Below are positions 32,469-41,745 of a DNA stretch of 64,000 nucleotides, piece by piece. Numbering within the stretch: the first letter of the stretch is position 1; every line of letters starts with the position of its first letter. Position numbers and translations under genes: made by a program. Below the pieces are notes generated by a model. The model did not search any database, was not told the origin of the DNA, and saw only the letters and a program-made list of their open reading frames with translations. Source of the stretch: Alphaproteobacteria bacterium (lineage in GTDB: Bacteria > Pseudomonadota > Alphaproteobacteria > Acetobacterales > Acetobacteraceae); contig JAPLOI010000008.1 in assembly GCA_026400815.1 (NCBI GenBank), forward strand, positions 1 to 64,000. The letters are read 5' to 3'.

Positions 32469-33113
32469 TCAGGACCGCGCATCCGGATCAACCGGCGGCG
32501 GGCGGTTCTCAACCACCTCGTCCACCAGCCCGAACTCACGCGCCTCAACGGCCGACATGTACGTGTCGCGTTCCAGCTTGCGTTCGATCGCCTCGATCGG
32601 CTGGCCGGTGTGGCGCACATAGATGCCGTTCAGCAGAGCCCGGGTCTTCAGGATCTCGCGCGCCTGAATCTCGATATCCGTCGCCTGGCCCTGCGCGCCG
32701 CCCGAGGGCTGGTGCACCATGATGCGCGAATACGGCAGCGCGAAGCGCTTGCCCTTCGCACCCGCCGTCAGCAGCAGGCTGCCCATGGAGGCGGCCTGGC
32801 CGATGCACACGGTGGAAACCGGGCTGCGGATGTATTGCATGGTGTCGTAGATCGCGAGCCCGGCCGAAACCACGCCACCCGGCGAGTTGATGTAGAACGA
32901 GATTTCCTTGGCAGGATTCTCGCTCTCCAGGAACAGCAACTGGGCGCAGATCAGCGAGCTGACGCCGTCGTAGACCGGCCCAGTCAGAAAGATGATCCGC
33001 TCCTTCAGCAGGCGCGAATAAATGTCGAAGGCCCGCTCACCGCGCGCCGTCTGCTCGACGACCATGGGAACCAAGGCGTTGTTGTAGACGTCTACGGGAT
33101 CACGATCCCACAT
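32469..33113 (-). CDS. clpP: ATP-dependent Clp protease proteolytic subunit
   Basis: The serine protease barrel of ClpXP, 214 residues from the start used here. The catalytic triad is Ser109 (GQAASMGS), His134 (MVHQPSGG) and Asp183 (ERDTYMSA). The ATG at 33113 ([16 protein letters not shown]) has GGAAGG 9 bases upstream and fits the short N-terminus of ClpP; an in-frame ATG 22 codons earlier is less likely. It lies downstream of tig. Confidence 0.96.
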   Translation of the reverse strand: MWDRDPVDVYNNALVPMVVEQTARGERAFDIYSRLLKERIIFLTGPVYDGVSSLICAQLLFLESENPAKEISFYINSPGGVVSAGLAIYDTMQYIRSPVSTVCIGQAASMGSLLLTAGAKGKRFALPYSRIMVHQPSGGAQGQATDIEIQAREILKTRALLNGIYVRHTGQPIEAIERKLERDTYMSAVEAREFGLVDEVVENRPPPVDPDARS

Positions 33114-33308
33114 GTTCTCGAACCTTCCGATGCTGCCGACCATCCAAGAACGGATGAACGCGCCGGCTGACACAACCACGATAACGGCCGCACGTTAAGT
33201 GGGCACGAACGCCCCGCCCCGAAAGGGCAAGGCCGGGGCAGATGCATGTCGGGGCAGGGCGGCGCTGCATGCACAGCTGCCGCCCTTGCGCACTCCCTGC
33301 CCGGCCGA

Positions 33309-34643
33309 TCAGGCCGCGGTGGCGGCCTCGGGCTCGCGCATCAGCTCCTCGGCCGTCACGTCCTGGTTGGTCACCTTGGCCAGCTCCAGGATGAAATCGA
33401 CCACCTTCTCCTCGAAGATCGGCCCACGCAGCGTCTCGGCCACGTTCGGGTTCTTGCGGAACAGGTCCATGATCTGCTGCTCCTGGCCCGGATAGCGGCC
33501 GGCCTCGGCGCGCATCGCCCGCATCATCTCGTCCGGCGTCACTTCGATGGACTTGGAACGGCCGATCTCGGCCAGCAGCAGGCCCAGGCGCACGCGGCGA
33601 TCAGCGATCGCCTTGTATTCGGCCTTCAGCGTGTCCTCGTCCTTCGCCTTGTCTTCCTCATCCAGCTGGCCGCGCTCGCGGTCCTGCTGCAGGCGCTGCC
33701 AGATCGCGTCGAACTCGCCGGTGGCCATCGTCTCGGGAATCGGGAAGCTCGCCTGCGCCGCCAGGACATCCAGCAGCTGGCGCTTCACCCGCATGCGGCT
33801 CACCTGGTCGTATTCGCGCTGGATCTGGCCGCGGATCAGCTCCTTCATCTCGTCCAGCGTCTCGAAGCCGAACTTCTTGGCCATCTCGTCATCCACCGCC
33901 GGCAGCACGGCCTGCTTCAGCTTCTTGGCGGTGATGTCGAAAGTCGCTTCCTTGCCGGCCAGCTCCGCCGCGCCGTATTCGGCGGGGAAGTTCACCGTAA
34001 TGGTCTTGCTCTCGCCGGGGCTCATGCCCTCCAGCTGCTCGGTGAAGCCGGGGATGAACCCGTCGCCGCCGACCTCGATATCCATGTCGTTGGCGGCACC
34101 GCCGGGGAACGGCTCGCCGGCCAGCTTGCCCACGAAATCGCACACCAGCACTTCGCCCTTGGCGGCCGGGCGCGCTTCTTCCACGTCCACCATCTCACGG
34201 GCGCGCGTGGCCATCTGGGTCAGCGCCTCGTCCACTTTGTCGTCGCCCGGCGTGGCCTTCAGGCGGGTCAGTTCGATCGTGCCGAACTCGGGCAGCGCGA
34301 TATCGGGCAGCAGTTCCAGCTCAACCTTGAACTCAAGGTCCTTGGCCTCTTCCAGCGACACCACTTCAACCTTCGGCTGGGTGGCGGCGCGCAGGCCACG
34401 ATCGGTCAGCACCTGGCGCGTGGCATCGTTCACGCTCTCTTCCAGCACCTCGGCCATCACCGCGCTGCCGAAGCGGGTCTTTACCACGCCCATCGGCACC
34501 TTGCCCGGCCGGAAGCCCGGCAGCTTCACCGTTTTGCTGAGCTCGGTCAGCCGGCTGGCGCGCTTGCCTTCGATGTCGGCGGCAGGCACCACGATCGTGA
34601 AGCCGCGCTTCAGCCCCTCGGAAAGCGTCTCGGTGACCTGCAT
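33309..34643 (-). CDS. tig: Trigger factor
   Basis: A ribosome-bound chaperone and peptidyl-prolyl isomerase, 444 residues. The ribosome-docking signature GFRPGK is at residues 43-48. The FKBP-type isomerase domain follows at about 160-245 and the helical chaperone arms lie to the C-terminus. The ATG at 34643 (MQVTETLSEGLKRGF) is the family start and has GAGGA upstream; in-frame ATGs at 34664 and 34700 are not favoured. Confidence 0.96.
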   Translation of the reverse strand: MQVTETLSEGLKRGFTIVVPAADIEGKRASRLTELSKTVKLPGFRPGKVPMGVVKTRFGSAVMAEVLEESVNDATRQVLTDRGLRAATQPKVEVVSLEEAKDLEFKVELELLPDIALPEFGTIELTRLKATPGDDKVDEALTQMATRAREMVDVEEARPAAKGEVLVCDFVGKLAGEPFPGGAANDMDIEVGGDGFIPGFTEQLEGMSPGESKTITVNFPAEYGAAELAGKEATFDITAKKLKQAVLPAVDDEMAKKFGFETLDEMKELIRGQIQREYDQVSRMRVKRQLLDVLAAQASFPIPETMATGEFDAIWQRLQQDRERGQLDEEDKAKDEDTLKAEYKAIADRRVRLGLLLAEIGRSKSIEVTPDEMMRAMRAEAGRYPGQEQQIMDLFRKNPNVAETLRGPIFEEKVVDFILELAKVTNQDVTAEELMREPEAATAA

Positions 34644-34722
34644 TTGTCGGAAATCCTCGTCCATCCGGCCGCGCAAGCGGCGTTCGCAATTCGAAGCCAA
34701 AAGCGGCCCCGCGGGAAAAGCG

Positions 34723-34807
34723 TGGTGCGGGCGAAGGGACTTGAACCCCCACGGCTTGCGCCACCAGAACCTAAATCTGGCGTGTCTACCAGTTTCACCA
34801 CGCCCGC
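34723..34807 (-). tRNA. tRNA-Leu (TAG)
   Basis: An 85-base class II tRNA with a long variable arm (TGGCGCAAGCCGT region). Acceptor GCGGGCG/CGCCCGC, anticodon stem CCAGA/TCTGG around a loop with TAG, T loop TTCAAGT, discriminator A, CCA encoded at 34725-34723. It lies 79 bases upstream of tig. No integrase or duplicated tRNA end was seen nearby. Confidence 0.95.
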
Positions 34808-34881
34808 AGCCCCGCTTGGGCTCACTGCAACCGTGAGCGGGCGCGTTTAGCGCACCCGCGCCCCTCTCACAAGTCGCCCCC

Positions 34882-35808
34882 TCACATACGCCCGCCCGAC
34901 AGCGGTGAACATGCCACCGCCGTCACCCGTGCCAGGCGATACAGCCGCACCGCAGCCAAGGTCGCACCGGGCACCGCGCCCGCCACATGGCGCAAGACCG
35001 GCATGTGCTGCAACAGCTTGTCGGACAGGCCCTGCGTCAGCAATTCCACCCCCGCCGTGCCGGCCGCGGTCGCCACCACGCGCCGCGCCAGCGCCCAGGT
35101 GGCCACCGCGCCGGGCCGTAGCCCATGGATCGCCGCCACCTCCCGCACAAGCCGCACCCCGCGCCAGCCGGCGAGCAGCGCATCCAGCGCCGGGTGCGGC
35201 GCCAGCGCCACCAGCGCCCCGGCCTGCAGCGCCGCACGCTGCCCCGCCTGCCCCGCCGCCTCGGCCAACGGGCCAGCCACGTGCAAGTGCAAGGCCGCGC
35301 GCAGTTCCACCACGCTCGCGGCCCCGCCCACCGCCGCCCGCACAGCAGCGGGATCACGCAGCCGCACCGCCACCAGCCCCACCCAGCCCAGCGCCGCCGC
35401 CCGCGCCGGCTCCAGCCCGCCGCCCTCCAGCAACGCCCGCAGCCGGTCCACCCGCGCCAGCGCCCGCCAGGCCCGCCATTCCGCCGACAGCGCCCAGAAG
35501 ATCATCCCCGCGGCCGCGCCCAGCACCGCTGCCGCCGCCCAGCCATAGGCCACCGCCCGGTCGAACGCCGCCAGCACCAACTCCACCGCCGAAAGCCCAA
35601 TCCAGCCCAGCAGCAGCAGCGCCATGCCGCCCACCAGCCACGCCAGGCTCGACGCACCCACACGCTGCCGCACCGCCCCCGGCGCCCAGTCCGGCTCGAT
35701 CACCGAGGGCGCCCCCGGCAGCGGTTCCAGCAACACCGGCCGCCGTGGCGCCTCCGCCACCGGGGCCGCCTGGGACTCGTCCATGAATCCTGGCTTCTGG
35801 CCGCTCAC
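34882..35808 (-). CDS. YcjF-like membrane protein (TIGR01620/DUF697)
   Basis: A 308-residue protein with a proline-rich N-terminal cytoplasmic stretch, two membrane helices (about 55-75 and 88-110) and a C-terminal DUF697-type domain rich in Ala and Leu (ALARRVVATAAGTAGVELLTQGL). It matches the YcjF/HI0043 family in layout. The start is GTG at 35808, overlapping the stop of the ycjX-like gene as GTGA. The pair is usually found together, and is linked to envelope stress in some bacteria; its exact function is not known. Confidence 0.8.
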   Translation of the reverse strand: MSGQKPGFMDESQAAPVAEAPRRPVLLEPLPGAPSVIEPDWAPGAVRQRVGASSLAWLVGGMALLLLGWIGLSAVELVLAAFDRAVAYGWAAAAVLGAAAGMIFWALSAEWRAWRALARVDRLRALLEGGGLEPARAAALGWVGLVAVRLRDPAAVRAAVGGAASVVELRAALHLHVAGPLAEAAGQAGQRAALQAGALVALAPHPALDALLAGWRGVRLVREVAAIHGLRPGAVATWALARRVVATAAGTAGVELLTQGLSDKLLQHMPVLRHVAGAVPGATLAAVRLYRLARVTAVACSPLSGGRM

Positions 35809-37232
35809 AGCAGGTCTCCCAGCAACGCCACGAGAATTCCGTCCAGACCGATATGAGGAACCCCGGCCCCGCGTTCAGCCTCGATCCGCGGCGGACGGAA
35901 CACCGGCAGCGCGAAGTAATCCCCGCCCCAGAACCCCTCCGGCGGCCAGCCCGGCGGCACATCGCCCACGAAATACGGCCGCGCCCGGTCCTCGCCCACC
36001 GGCACCCCCAGCACCACCTCCACATCCCGCCCGCCCAGAGGCACCTTGCCGTCGCGCGTGGCATGGATCGAGGCGGCCACATGCAGGCTCACCCCATCCG
36101 AATTTCCCCCTGGGCGCCCCTCCAGCCCCCGCTCGGTCAGCGCCCGCAGCAGATGCAGCAACGCCTCCCGCCGCAGCGCCGGCACGTGATCGGCCTTGGT
36201 CGCCACCACCGCCACCCGCGCGATCGGCGACCGCCCCCAGCCCAGCCACCCCGGCGCCCCGCGCAGCCCACGGCACAGATCGGCGATCGCATCCGCCGTA
36301 TCCTCGAACGCCGCCCGCCCGGCATGCAGTGCGCCGAGCACGTCCACCAGCAATATCTGCCGGTCGAAATCCCGGAACGGCCCCTCGAAGAACCCCGCCC
36401 GCATCTCCTCGCGATACGCCTCGAACCGCGCCGCCAGCAGCGCGCCCGCGGAGCCCGGCCGCGGCGAGCCGCGCAGCGCCACGGGGAAGAACCACAGCAG
36501 CGGCACCTCCCCGCGCGGCCCCGGGTTCAGGAACCGCCCGGGCTGCAGGTAGCGCAGCCCCATCCGTCCGCGCAGCCCCTCCAGCGCCTCCCGATACAGC
36601 GCATGCCCGCGCCGGATCAGCGCCTCATCCGCCGGCGCCTCGGGGTCGAACAGGTCGAGGAAGCGCAGGAACCCTTCGGCCATCCCGGCCCGCGCCGGCG
36701 TGCGCAGCCGCGCCAACGTCGCCTCGGCCCAGCCGGCAAAGCTCATGCCGATCAATGGCAGGTCCAGCAGCCACTCGCCGGGATAATCCAGGATATCCAG
36801 CCGGATGCGCCGCCGCCCCAGCACCCGCCCCACCGCAGAGCCACGCTCCAGCACGATCTCCAGCGACAGCGCCGCCAGATCCTCGGTCCGCCCTGGCCAG
36901 CTCGCCTCCCGCCCGGCCAGCGCGGCCACATGCCCCTCATGGTCAAATCGCGGCAGCGCCAGGCTCCCCGAAGGCAGCAGCCGCACCGAAACCAGCCGGT
37001 TCGCGCCGCCCTGCTCCAGCCGCGCCCGCAATTCCGGCAACGTGTCCCGCCCGCCGGCCAGCGCCAGCAGGTTCTCCACCAGGGATGTGATGAACACCGT
37101 CTTGCCCGCCCGGCTCAGCCCGGTCACGGCGAGATGGATGCGCTCCTCATTGACCGCCCGCTCCACCGCCTCCCACGCCACCCCGCCGACACGCCGCAGC
37201 GGGGCCGAGAGCGTTTCGAGCAGCCCGGCCAC
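35805..37232 (-). CDS. YcjX-like P-loop GTPase/ATPase (DUF463)
   Basis: A 475-residue P-loop protein. Walker A is GLSRAGKT (residues 38-45), and LDILDYPGEWLLDLPL is the Walker B/switch-like DxPGEW motif typical of YcjX. Long Ala/Arg-rich helices follow. It starts 8 bases after the ispB stop, so ispB, ycjX and ycjF form one transcription unit. Codons here end mostly in G on the coding strand, following the local strand bias. Confidence 0.85.
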   Translation of the reverse strand: MAGLLETLSAPLRRVGGVAWEAVERAVNEERIHLAVTGLSRAGKTVFITSLVENLLALAGGRDTLPELRARLEQGGANRLVSVRLLPSGSLALPRFDHEGHVAALAGREASWPGRTEDLAALSLEIVLERGSAVGRVLGRRRIRLDILDYPGEWLLDLPLIGMSFAGWAEATLARLRTPARAGMAEGFLRFLDLFDPEAPADEALIRRGHALYREALEGLRGRMGLRYLQPGRFLNPGPRGEVPLLWFFPVALRGSPRPGSAGALLAARFEAYREEMRAGFFEGPFRDFDRQILLVDVLGALHAGRAAFEDTADAIADLCRGLRGAPGWLGWGRSPIARVAVVATKADHVPALRREALLHLLRALTERGLEGRPGGNSDGVSLHVAASIHATRDGKVPLGGRDVEVVLGVPVGEDRARPYFVGDVPPGWPPEGFWGGDYFALPVFRPPRIEAERGAGVPHIGLDGILVALLGDLL

Positions 37233-37240
37233 GGACCGGG

Positions 37241-38299
37241 TCAGCTGGCCCGGCTGACCGTGTAGTCGGCCACGTCCATCAGCCGTGCGCGCATCGGGGA
37301 GGCCGGGAACACCAGCAGCGCCCGCTTCGCCTCGGCCGCGAACTCGCGCGCCCGCTCCAGCGTGGCGGCAATCGCGCCATGCCGTTCCATCAGCCGCATC
37401 GCCTCGCCCAGGTCGGCGTCGGTCTGTTCCAGCTCACCCACCGTGCGCTGCCAGAACGCCCGCTCCGCCGGATCGCCCGCCGCCCAGGCGCGCAGCACCG
37501 GCAGCGTGATCTTGCCCTCGCGGAAATCGTCGCCGACGGTCTTGCCCAGCGTTTCCTGGTCCGCCGCGTAATCCAGCGCGTCATCCACCAGCTGGAAGGC
37601 GATGCCCAGGTTCAGCCCATACTCGGCCAGCCCGCGCTCCTCCGCCTCCGGCCGCGCCGCCACCACCGCGCCCACATGGCACGCCGCCTGGAACAACGCC
37701 GCGGTCTTGCCGCGGATCACCTCCAGGTATTTCGCCTCGCCCGCATCCAGGTCGTTCTGGATCACCAGCTGCAGCACCTCGCCCTCGGCGATGGTGGCGG
37801 AAGCCCGGCACAGAATGTCCAGCACCCGCAGCGAGCCGTCCTCCACCATCAGCTGGAAGGCGCGCGCGAACAGGAAATCGCCCACGAGAACGCTGGCCTT
37901 GTTGCCGAACACCGCATTGGCGCTCGCCAGCCCGCGGCGCAGCAGGCTCTCATCCACCACATCGTCGTGCAGCAGAGTCGCGGTGTGGATGAACTCCACG
38001 CAGGCCGCCAGCTTCACATGCCGCGCGTCCGGCGCGTCGTAGCCGCACAGCCGCGCCGCCGCCAAGGTCAGCAACGGCCGCAGCCGCTTGCCGCCGGCGG
38101 CCACGATATGCGCCGCAAGCTGCGGGATCAGCGCCACCGGGCTGTCCATCCGCGCCACGATCGCCCGGTTGGTTGCCTCCAGATCCGCCTGCAGCAGTTC
38201 CACCAGCGCGCTCAGCGCATCCGGCACAGCCTCACCCCCGGGGGTCGTCGCGGTCGCGGGCGTCGGCTTGGTCACGGGCAGGGTGGCGGCGACGCCCAA
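37241..38299 (-). CDS. Long-chain polyprenyl diphosphate synthase
   Basis: Adds isopentenyl units to make the side chain of ubiquinone (octa- to decaprenyl). It has 352 residues. The first aspartate-rich motif is HDDVVD (Asp112, Asp113, Asp116), followed by ESLLRRG; the second is VDDALDYAAD near residue 239. Small residues before the first motif fit a long-chain product, but chain length cannot be set from this alone. The first 25 residues are Thr/Pro-rich and variable, so the start could be later. Confidence 0.92.
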   Translation of the reverse strand: MGVAATLPVTKPTPATATTPGGEAVPDALSALVELLQADLEATNRAIVARMDSPVALIPQLAAHIVAAGGKRLRPLLTLAAARLCGYDAPDARHVKLAACVEFIHTATLLHDDVVDESLLRRGLASANAVFGNKASVLVGDFLFARAFQLMVEDGSLRVLDILCRASATIAEGEVLQLVIQNDLDAGEAKYLEVIRGKTAALFQAACHVGAVVAARPEAEERGLAEYGLNLGIAFQLVDDALDYAADQETLGKTVGDDFREGKITLPVLRAWAAGDPAERAFWQRTVGELEQTDADLGEAMRLMERHGAIAATLERAREFAAEAKRALLVFPASPMRARLMDVADYTVSRAS

Positions 38300-38432
38300 G
38301 GCGTTCTCCCGAAGATGCTGGAAACAGGGGGTTGCGGCACGAACGGCGGTCAGCGAGGCTTAGGCACCATATCGGCGGCCCGGAAGAAGGGTCAAGGCAA
38401 GCCCTCCCCCGGCCCGACGGGACTCCCTTGCG

Positions 38433-38639
38433 ATGCAAACAGTTACCCTCACCAACGACCCCGTGCGCATCAGTTTCCTGCGCGCCCTGCTGCACGATGC
38501 CGGCATCGAGTGCTGGGTGTTCGACGAATTCGCCAGCAGCATGGATGGCAGCATCGGCGCCATCCCGCGCCGCCTGGTCGTCGCCGATGAGGATGCCGCA
38601 CGCGCCCGCCGCATCCTGGCCGAGTCGGGCCTGGCGTGA
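38433..38639 (+). CDS. DUF2007 family protein
   Basis: A 68-residue protein with the DUF2007 fold, similar to signal-transducing PII-like small domains: a start VTLTNDPVRISFLRALLHD, then GIECWVFDE and RRLVVADEDAARARRIL. No enzyme motif. Its stop overlaps the next gene's GTG as GTGA, so the two are coupled. Divergent from ispB. Function unknown. Confidence 0.8.
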   Translation: MQTVTLTNDPVRISFLRALLHDAGIECWVFDEFASSMDGSIGAIPRRLVVADEDAARARRILAESGLA

Positions 38640-39367
38640 CCGAACCGGAACTGACGGAAGGCAGCCTGCTCGGCGGCCGGCTGCGCCATGCCCAGCCGCG
38701 CCACGGCCACCGCACCGGGCTCGAACCCGTCCTGCTCGCCGCCGCCATCGCCGCCCGCCCGGGCCAGCGCGTGCTGGAAGGCGGCACCGGCTCCAGCGCG
38801 GCCCTGATGTGCCTGGCCGCCCGCATCCCGGGGATCACCGGCCTCGGCCTGGAACGCGATCCCGCCATGGCCGACCTGGCCCGCGCCAACATCGCCGCCA
38901 ACGCCCTGCCGGGCCTCGCCATTGCAACCACAGACCTCACCAGCTGGGCCGCCGACGCGCCCTACGACCACGCCTTCGCCAACCCGCCCTGGCACGCGGC
39001 CGCCGCCACCCCCTCGCCCCATGCCGGCAAAGACGCCGCCCGCCGCGCCACGCCCGAACTGATCGCCGCCTGGGCCCGCAGCCTGGCCCGCTCCCTGCGC
39101 CCGCGCGGCACGCTCACGCTGATCCTGGGGGCGGACCACCTGGCCACCGGCCTCGCCGCCCTGGCCGAAGCCGGCTGCGGCAGCCCCGCACTGTTCCCAT
39201 TCTGGCCAAAACCGGGCCGCCCTGCCCGCCTGGTGCTGTTGCGCGCCATCCGCGGCGGCCGCGGCCCCGCCCGCCTGCTCCCGGGCCTCACCCTGCACCA
39301 GCCGGACGGCAGCTTCACCCCGGAGGCCGAAGCCATCCTACGCGCCGGCGCGAGCCTCCAACTATAG
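38636..39367 (+). CDS. TrmN6-like SAM-dependent methyltransferase
   Basis: A 243-residue Rossmann methyltransferase. The SAM-binding motif I is VLEGGTGSSA (46-55) and the amino-methylating motif is NPPW (116-119), which marks N6-adenine or N5-glutamine methylation. The overall pattern is that of tRNA1(Val) A37 N6-methyltransferase (YfiC/TrmN6), so a tRNA or rRNA adenine is the likely target. GTG start at 38636. Its stop is 1 base from the stop of the convergent gene at 39369. Confidence 0.8.
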   Translation: MTEPELTEGSLLGGRLRHAQPRHGHRTGLEPVLLAAAIAARPGQRVLEGGTGSSAALMCLAARIPGITGLGLERDPAMADLARANIAANALPGLAIATTDLTSWAADAPYDHAFANPPWHAAAATPSPHAGKDAARRATPELIAAWARSLARSLRPRGTLTLILGADHLATGLAALAEAGCGSPALFPFWPKPGRPARLVLLRAIRGGRGPARLLPGLTLHQPDGSFTPEAEAILRAGASLQL

Positions 39368-39368
39368 C

Positions 39369-39680
39369 CTACCGCTGGGCTTCCTGCGGGTGCCGCAGGA
39401 GCCAAAGCCGCTCATGCGCGGCCACCAGGCTGTCCATGCTGCGCCGCCGGTTCAGGTCGGGGCTCAGCACCCGCCGCCGCAGCATCATCTCCAGCACGTG
39501 CAGCAGCTGCTCCGCCACCTCGTAGTCGCCCTGGTCGCAGGCATGGTGGAAGGCGATCAGGATCTTGTCCGACAGGCGGCGGCTGTAGCGTGGGGCACCC
39601 GCGGCGGCCGGGTCGCGCGCATCGTCCGTGCGCCGGCCCTGCAGCTCGTCCCCTTCCATGTCGCTCGCCGTACCGTCCAT
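39369..39680 (-). CDS. Conserved small protein, function unknown
   Basis: A 103-residue soluble protein. The first 30 residues are acidic and variable. The rest is helical, with YSRRLSDKILIAFHHACDQ and YEVAEQLLHVLEMML, the latter resembling a TPR-like helix pair. The ATG at 39680 has AGGAGGAA upstream and is preferred to an in-frame ATG 7 codons earlier. I believe similar proteins occur in other Rhodospirillales, but I know no role. Confidence 0.7.
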   Translation of the reverse strand: MDGTASDMEGDELQGRRTDDARDPAAAGAPRYSRRLSDKILIAFHHACDQGDYEVAEQLLHVLEMMLRRRVLSPDLNRRRSMDSLVAAHERLWLLRHPQEAQR

Positions 39681-39749
39681 GCCGTTCCTCCTGGCCCGCA
39701 ACCCCGGGCCGGATAGGTCACCCTAGGGCGAAACGCTTACGCACCCGTC

Positions 39750-40370
39750 TCAACTGCCGCTCTCCAGCCGAGCCTTCACCGCATCAGCCAGTTCCTGCAC
39801 TGCCATCCCGTGCCGGAACAAGGCCCGGAACCCACCATCCGGCCCCACCAGGTAGATGAACGAGGAGTGGTCCATCAGGTAGTCGCTGGCGTCCTTGGAT
39901 TTCGTCCGCGCATAGTAAACGCGGTAGGATTTCGCCGCGGCGGCAATCTGCTCCTTGCTGCCGGAGAGCCCCACCAGCCGCTCGTCGAACAGTTTCGTGT
40001 ATTCAGCCAGCGCGGCAGGGGTGTCGCGCTCCGGATCGACCGTGATGAACACCGGCACCAACCGCTGCGCCAGCGGCCCCAGCCGGTCCATTGCCGCGGA
40101 AATCGTCTGCAGGTCGGTCGGGCAGACATCGGGACAGAAGGTATAGCCGAAATATACCAGCATCCACCGGCCGCGGAAGCTTGCGTCGGTCACGGTTTCG
40201 CCAGCCCCATTCACCAGCGTGAACGGCCCGCCCACGGAAACCCCGCCGGGCATGGCCATCCCGATATCACTGAGCCGCGGGGCCTCCCCCCGCCACCACA
40301 GCGCGCCGCCCACGCCTGCCACCAGCAGGGCGATCAGGCCATAGGCAGCAAGGCGTATGAACTTCAGCAT
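39750..40370 (-). CDS. SCO1/SenC-type copper chaperone
   Basis: A membrane-anchored thioredoxin-fold protein of 206 residues that delivers copper to, or reduces, the CuA site of cytochrome oxidase. A single helix (about 7-27) is followed by the periplasmic domain. The copper ligands are complete: Cys79 and Cys83 (FCPDVC) and His168 (MDHSSFIYLV). No oxidase genes lie in the window. It lies 107 bases downstream of nrdB. Confidence 0.92.
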   Translation of the reverse strand: MLKFIRLAAYGLIALLVAGVGGALWWRGEAPRLSDIGMAMPGGVSVGGPFTLVNGAGETVTDASFRGRWMLVYFGYTFCPDVCPTDLQTISAAMDRLGPLAQRLVPVFITVDPERDTPAALAEYTKLFDERLVGLSGSKEQIAAAAKSYRVYYARTKSKDASDYLMDHSSFIYLVGPDGGFRALFRHGMAVQELADAVKARLESGS

Positions 40371-40477
40371 CGGCTTCCCCTGGCGGTGCTGGTACAGGCC
40401 ATAAACCGCCAGGGACGTATCTGAAAGATGCCACCGCAGAGAAACGGGAGGCAGGCGTCAATCAGCCGTGATCCCGC

Positions 40478-41527
40478 CTATTCCGCCGGCAGGATCGCCC
40501 CATCCGGCTGCGGCGTCTCGAACACGTGATCGGCGAACGCTTCCTCCCACGACCCGGTGGTGGAGGCCTTGCTGTACTCGGTCGAGCGGTTCTCGAAGAA
40601 ATTCGCATGCTCCGGCGCGTTCAGCATGTCGTCCAGCCACGGCAGCGGGTTCTTGTCCACGTGGTACAGCGGCTCCAGCCCCAGCTGCGTCAGCCGCCGA
40701 TCGGCGATGAAGCGGATATACTGCTTCACCTCCACCGCGGTCAGACCCTCCACGTTGCCCAGCTCGAAGGCCAGGTCGATGAACGCGTCCTCGTGGTCCA
40801 CGATCGTGGCGCAGGTGAGATACAGCTCGCGCCGCAGCTCCTCGGTCCAGATCTCCGGGTTCTCCTGCACGAAGGTGCGGAACAGCCGGATCACACTCAG
40901 GCAGTGCAGCGTCTCGTCGCGCACGCTCCACGAGACGATCTGCCCCATCCCCTTCATCTTCCCGAAGCGCGGGAAGTTCAGCAGGATGGCGAAGCTGGCG
41001 AACAGCTGCAGCCCCTCCGTGAACGCGCCGAACGCCGCCAGCGTCTTGGCGATCTCATGCTTGTTGTCCACCGTGAAGGACTGCATGTAGTCGTACTTGT
41101 CCTTCATCTCCTTATACTTCAGGAACGCCGAGTATTCCAGCTCCGGCATGCCCACGGTATCCAGCAGATGCGAATACGCCGCCACATGGATCGTCTCGAT
41201 GTTCGAGAACGCCGAGAGCATCATCAGCACTTCCGTCGGCTTGAACACCTGCGAATAGTGCTTCATGTAGCAGTTGTTCACCTCAACGTCGGCCTGGGTG
41301 AAGAAGCGGAAGATCTGCGTCAGCAGGTTGCGCTCGGCCGCCGAAAGATTGCGGTGCCAATCCTTCACGTCGTCGGCCAGCGGCACCTCTTCCGGCAGCC
41401 AATGCACGCGCTGCTGCGTCAGCCACGCCTCATAGGCCCAGGGATAGCGGAACGGCTTGTACACGGGGTTGCTGGTCAGCAGGTCGAAGCGCACCGGGGT
41501 CTCATCGGGGGTATGCGTCGCACTCAT
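40478..41527 (-). CDS. nrdB: Class Ia ribonucleotide reductase beta subunit
   Basis: The radical-bearing small subunit of ribonucleotide reductase, 349 residues. Glu111, His114 and Tyr118 in ETIHVAAY match E. coli Glu115, His118 and the radical Tyr122. SWSVRDETLH and DHEDAFIDLAFEL supply further iron ligands. The ATG at 41527 (MSATHTPDETPVRFD) has AGGAG upstream. NrdR-like boxes start 82 bases upstream. It is separated from nrdA by an opposite-strand chemoreceptor gene. Confidence 0.95.
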   Translation of the reverse strand: MSATHTPDETPVRFDLLTSNPVYKPFRYPWAYEAWLTQQRVHWLPEEVPLADDVKDWHRNLSAAERNLLTQIFRFFTQADVEVNNCYMKHYSQVFKPTEVLMMLSAFSNIETIHVAAYSHLLDTVGMPELEYSAFLKYKEMKDKYDYMQSFTVDNKHEIAKTLAAFGAFTEGLQLFASFAILLNFPRFGKMKGMGQIVSWSVRDETLHCLSVIRLFRTFVQENPEIWTEELRRELYLTCATIVDHEDAFIDLAFELGNVEGLTAVEVKQYIRFIADRRLTQLGLEPLYHVDKNPLPWLDDMLNAPEHANFFENRSTEYSKASTTGSWEEAFADHVFETPQPDGAILPAE

Positions 41528-41608
41528 CGTCCGGGCTCTCCTGTCGCTGCGAGTCTGCGTCGCACAGTACCATCTCCTGGTCCCTGCACCAACCCACACC
41601 CGAAACTT

Positions 41609-41655
41609 CCACCATATGTTGCGGTTTCGCCGCACACCACTACCAGATGTGGGCA
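41609..41655. promoter_or_regulatory. Paired NrdR-like boxes upstream of nrdB
   Basis: CCACCATATGTTGCGG (41609-41624) matches the NrdR box acaCwAtATaTwGtgt at 11 of 16 bases. A weaker box, CTACCAGATGTGGGCA, starts at 41640, exactly 31 bp on, and keeps the CxAxATxTxG core. NrdR boxes are normally paired about three helical turns apart. The nrdR gene is not in the window. Confidence 0.6.
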
Positions 41656-41745
41656 GCCCGTTCAGCGCCGCAACCCGTGTTCCTCAGGCTCGGTTAACGT
41701 TTCCACGCTAGACGAAACATTACACCAAACACTGAGGCACGCTTC

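Noticed and set aside
34723-34807. tRNA-Leu as an attachment site of an integrated element
   Set aside because: No integrase and no repeated tRNA 3' end nearby; neighbours are core genes.
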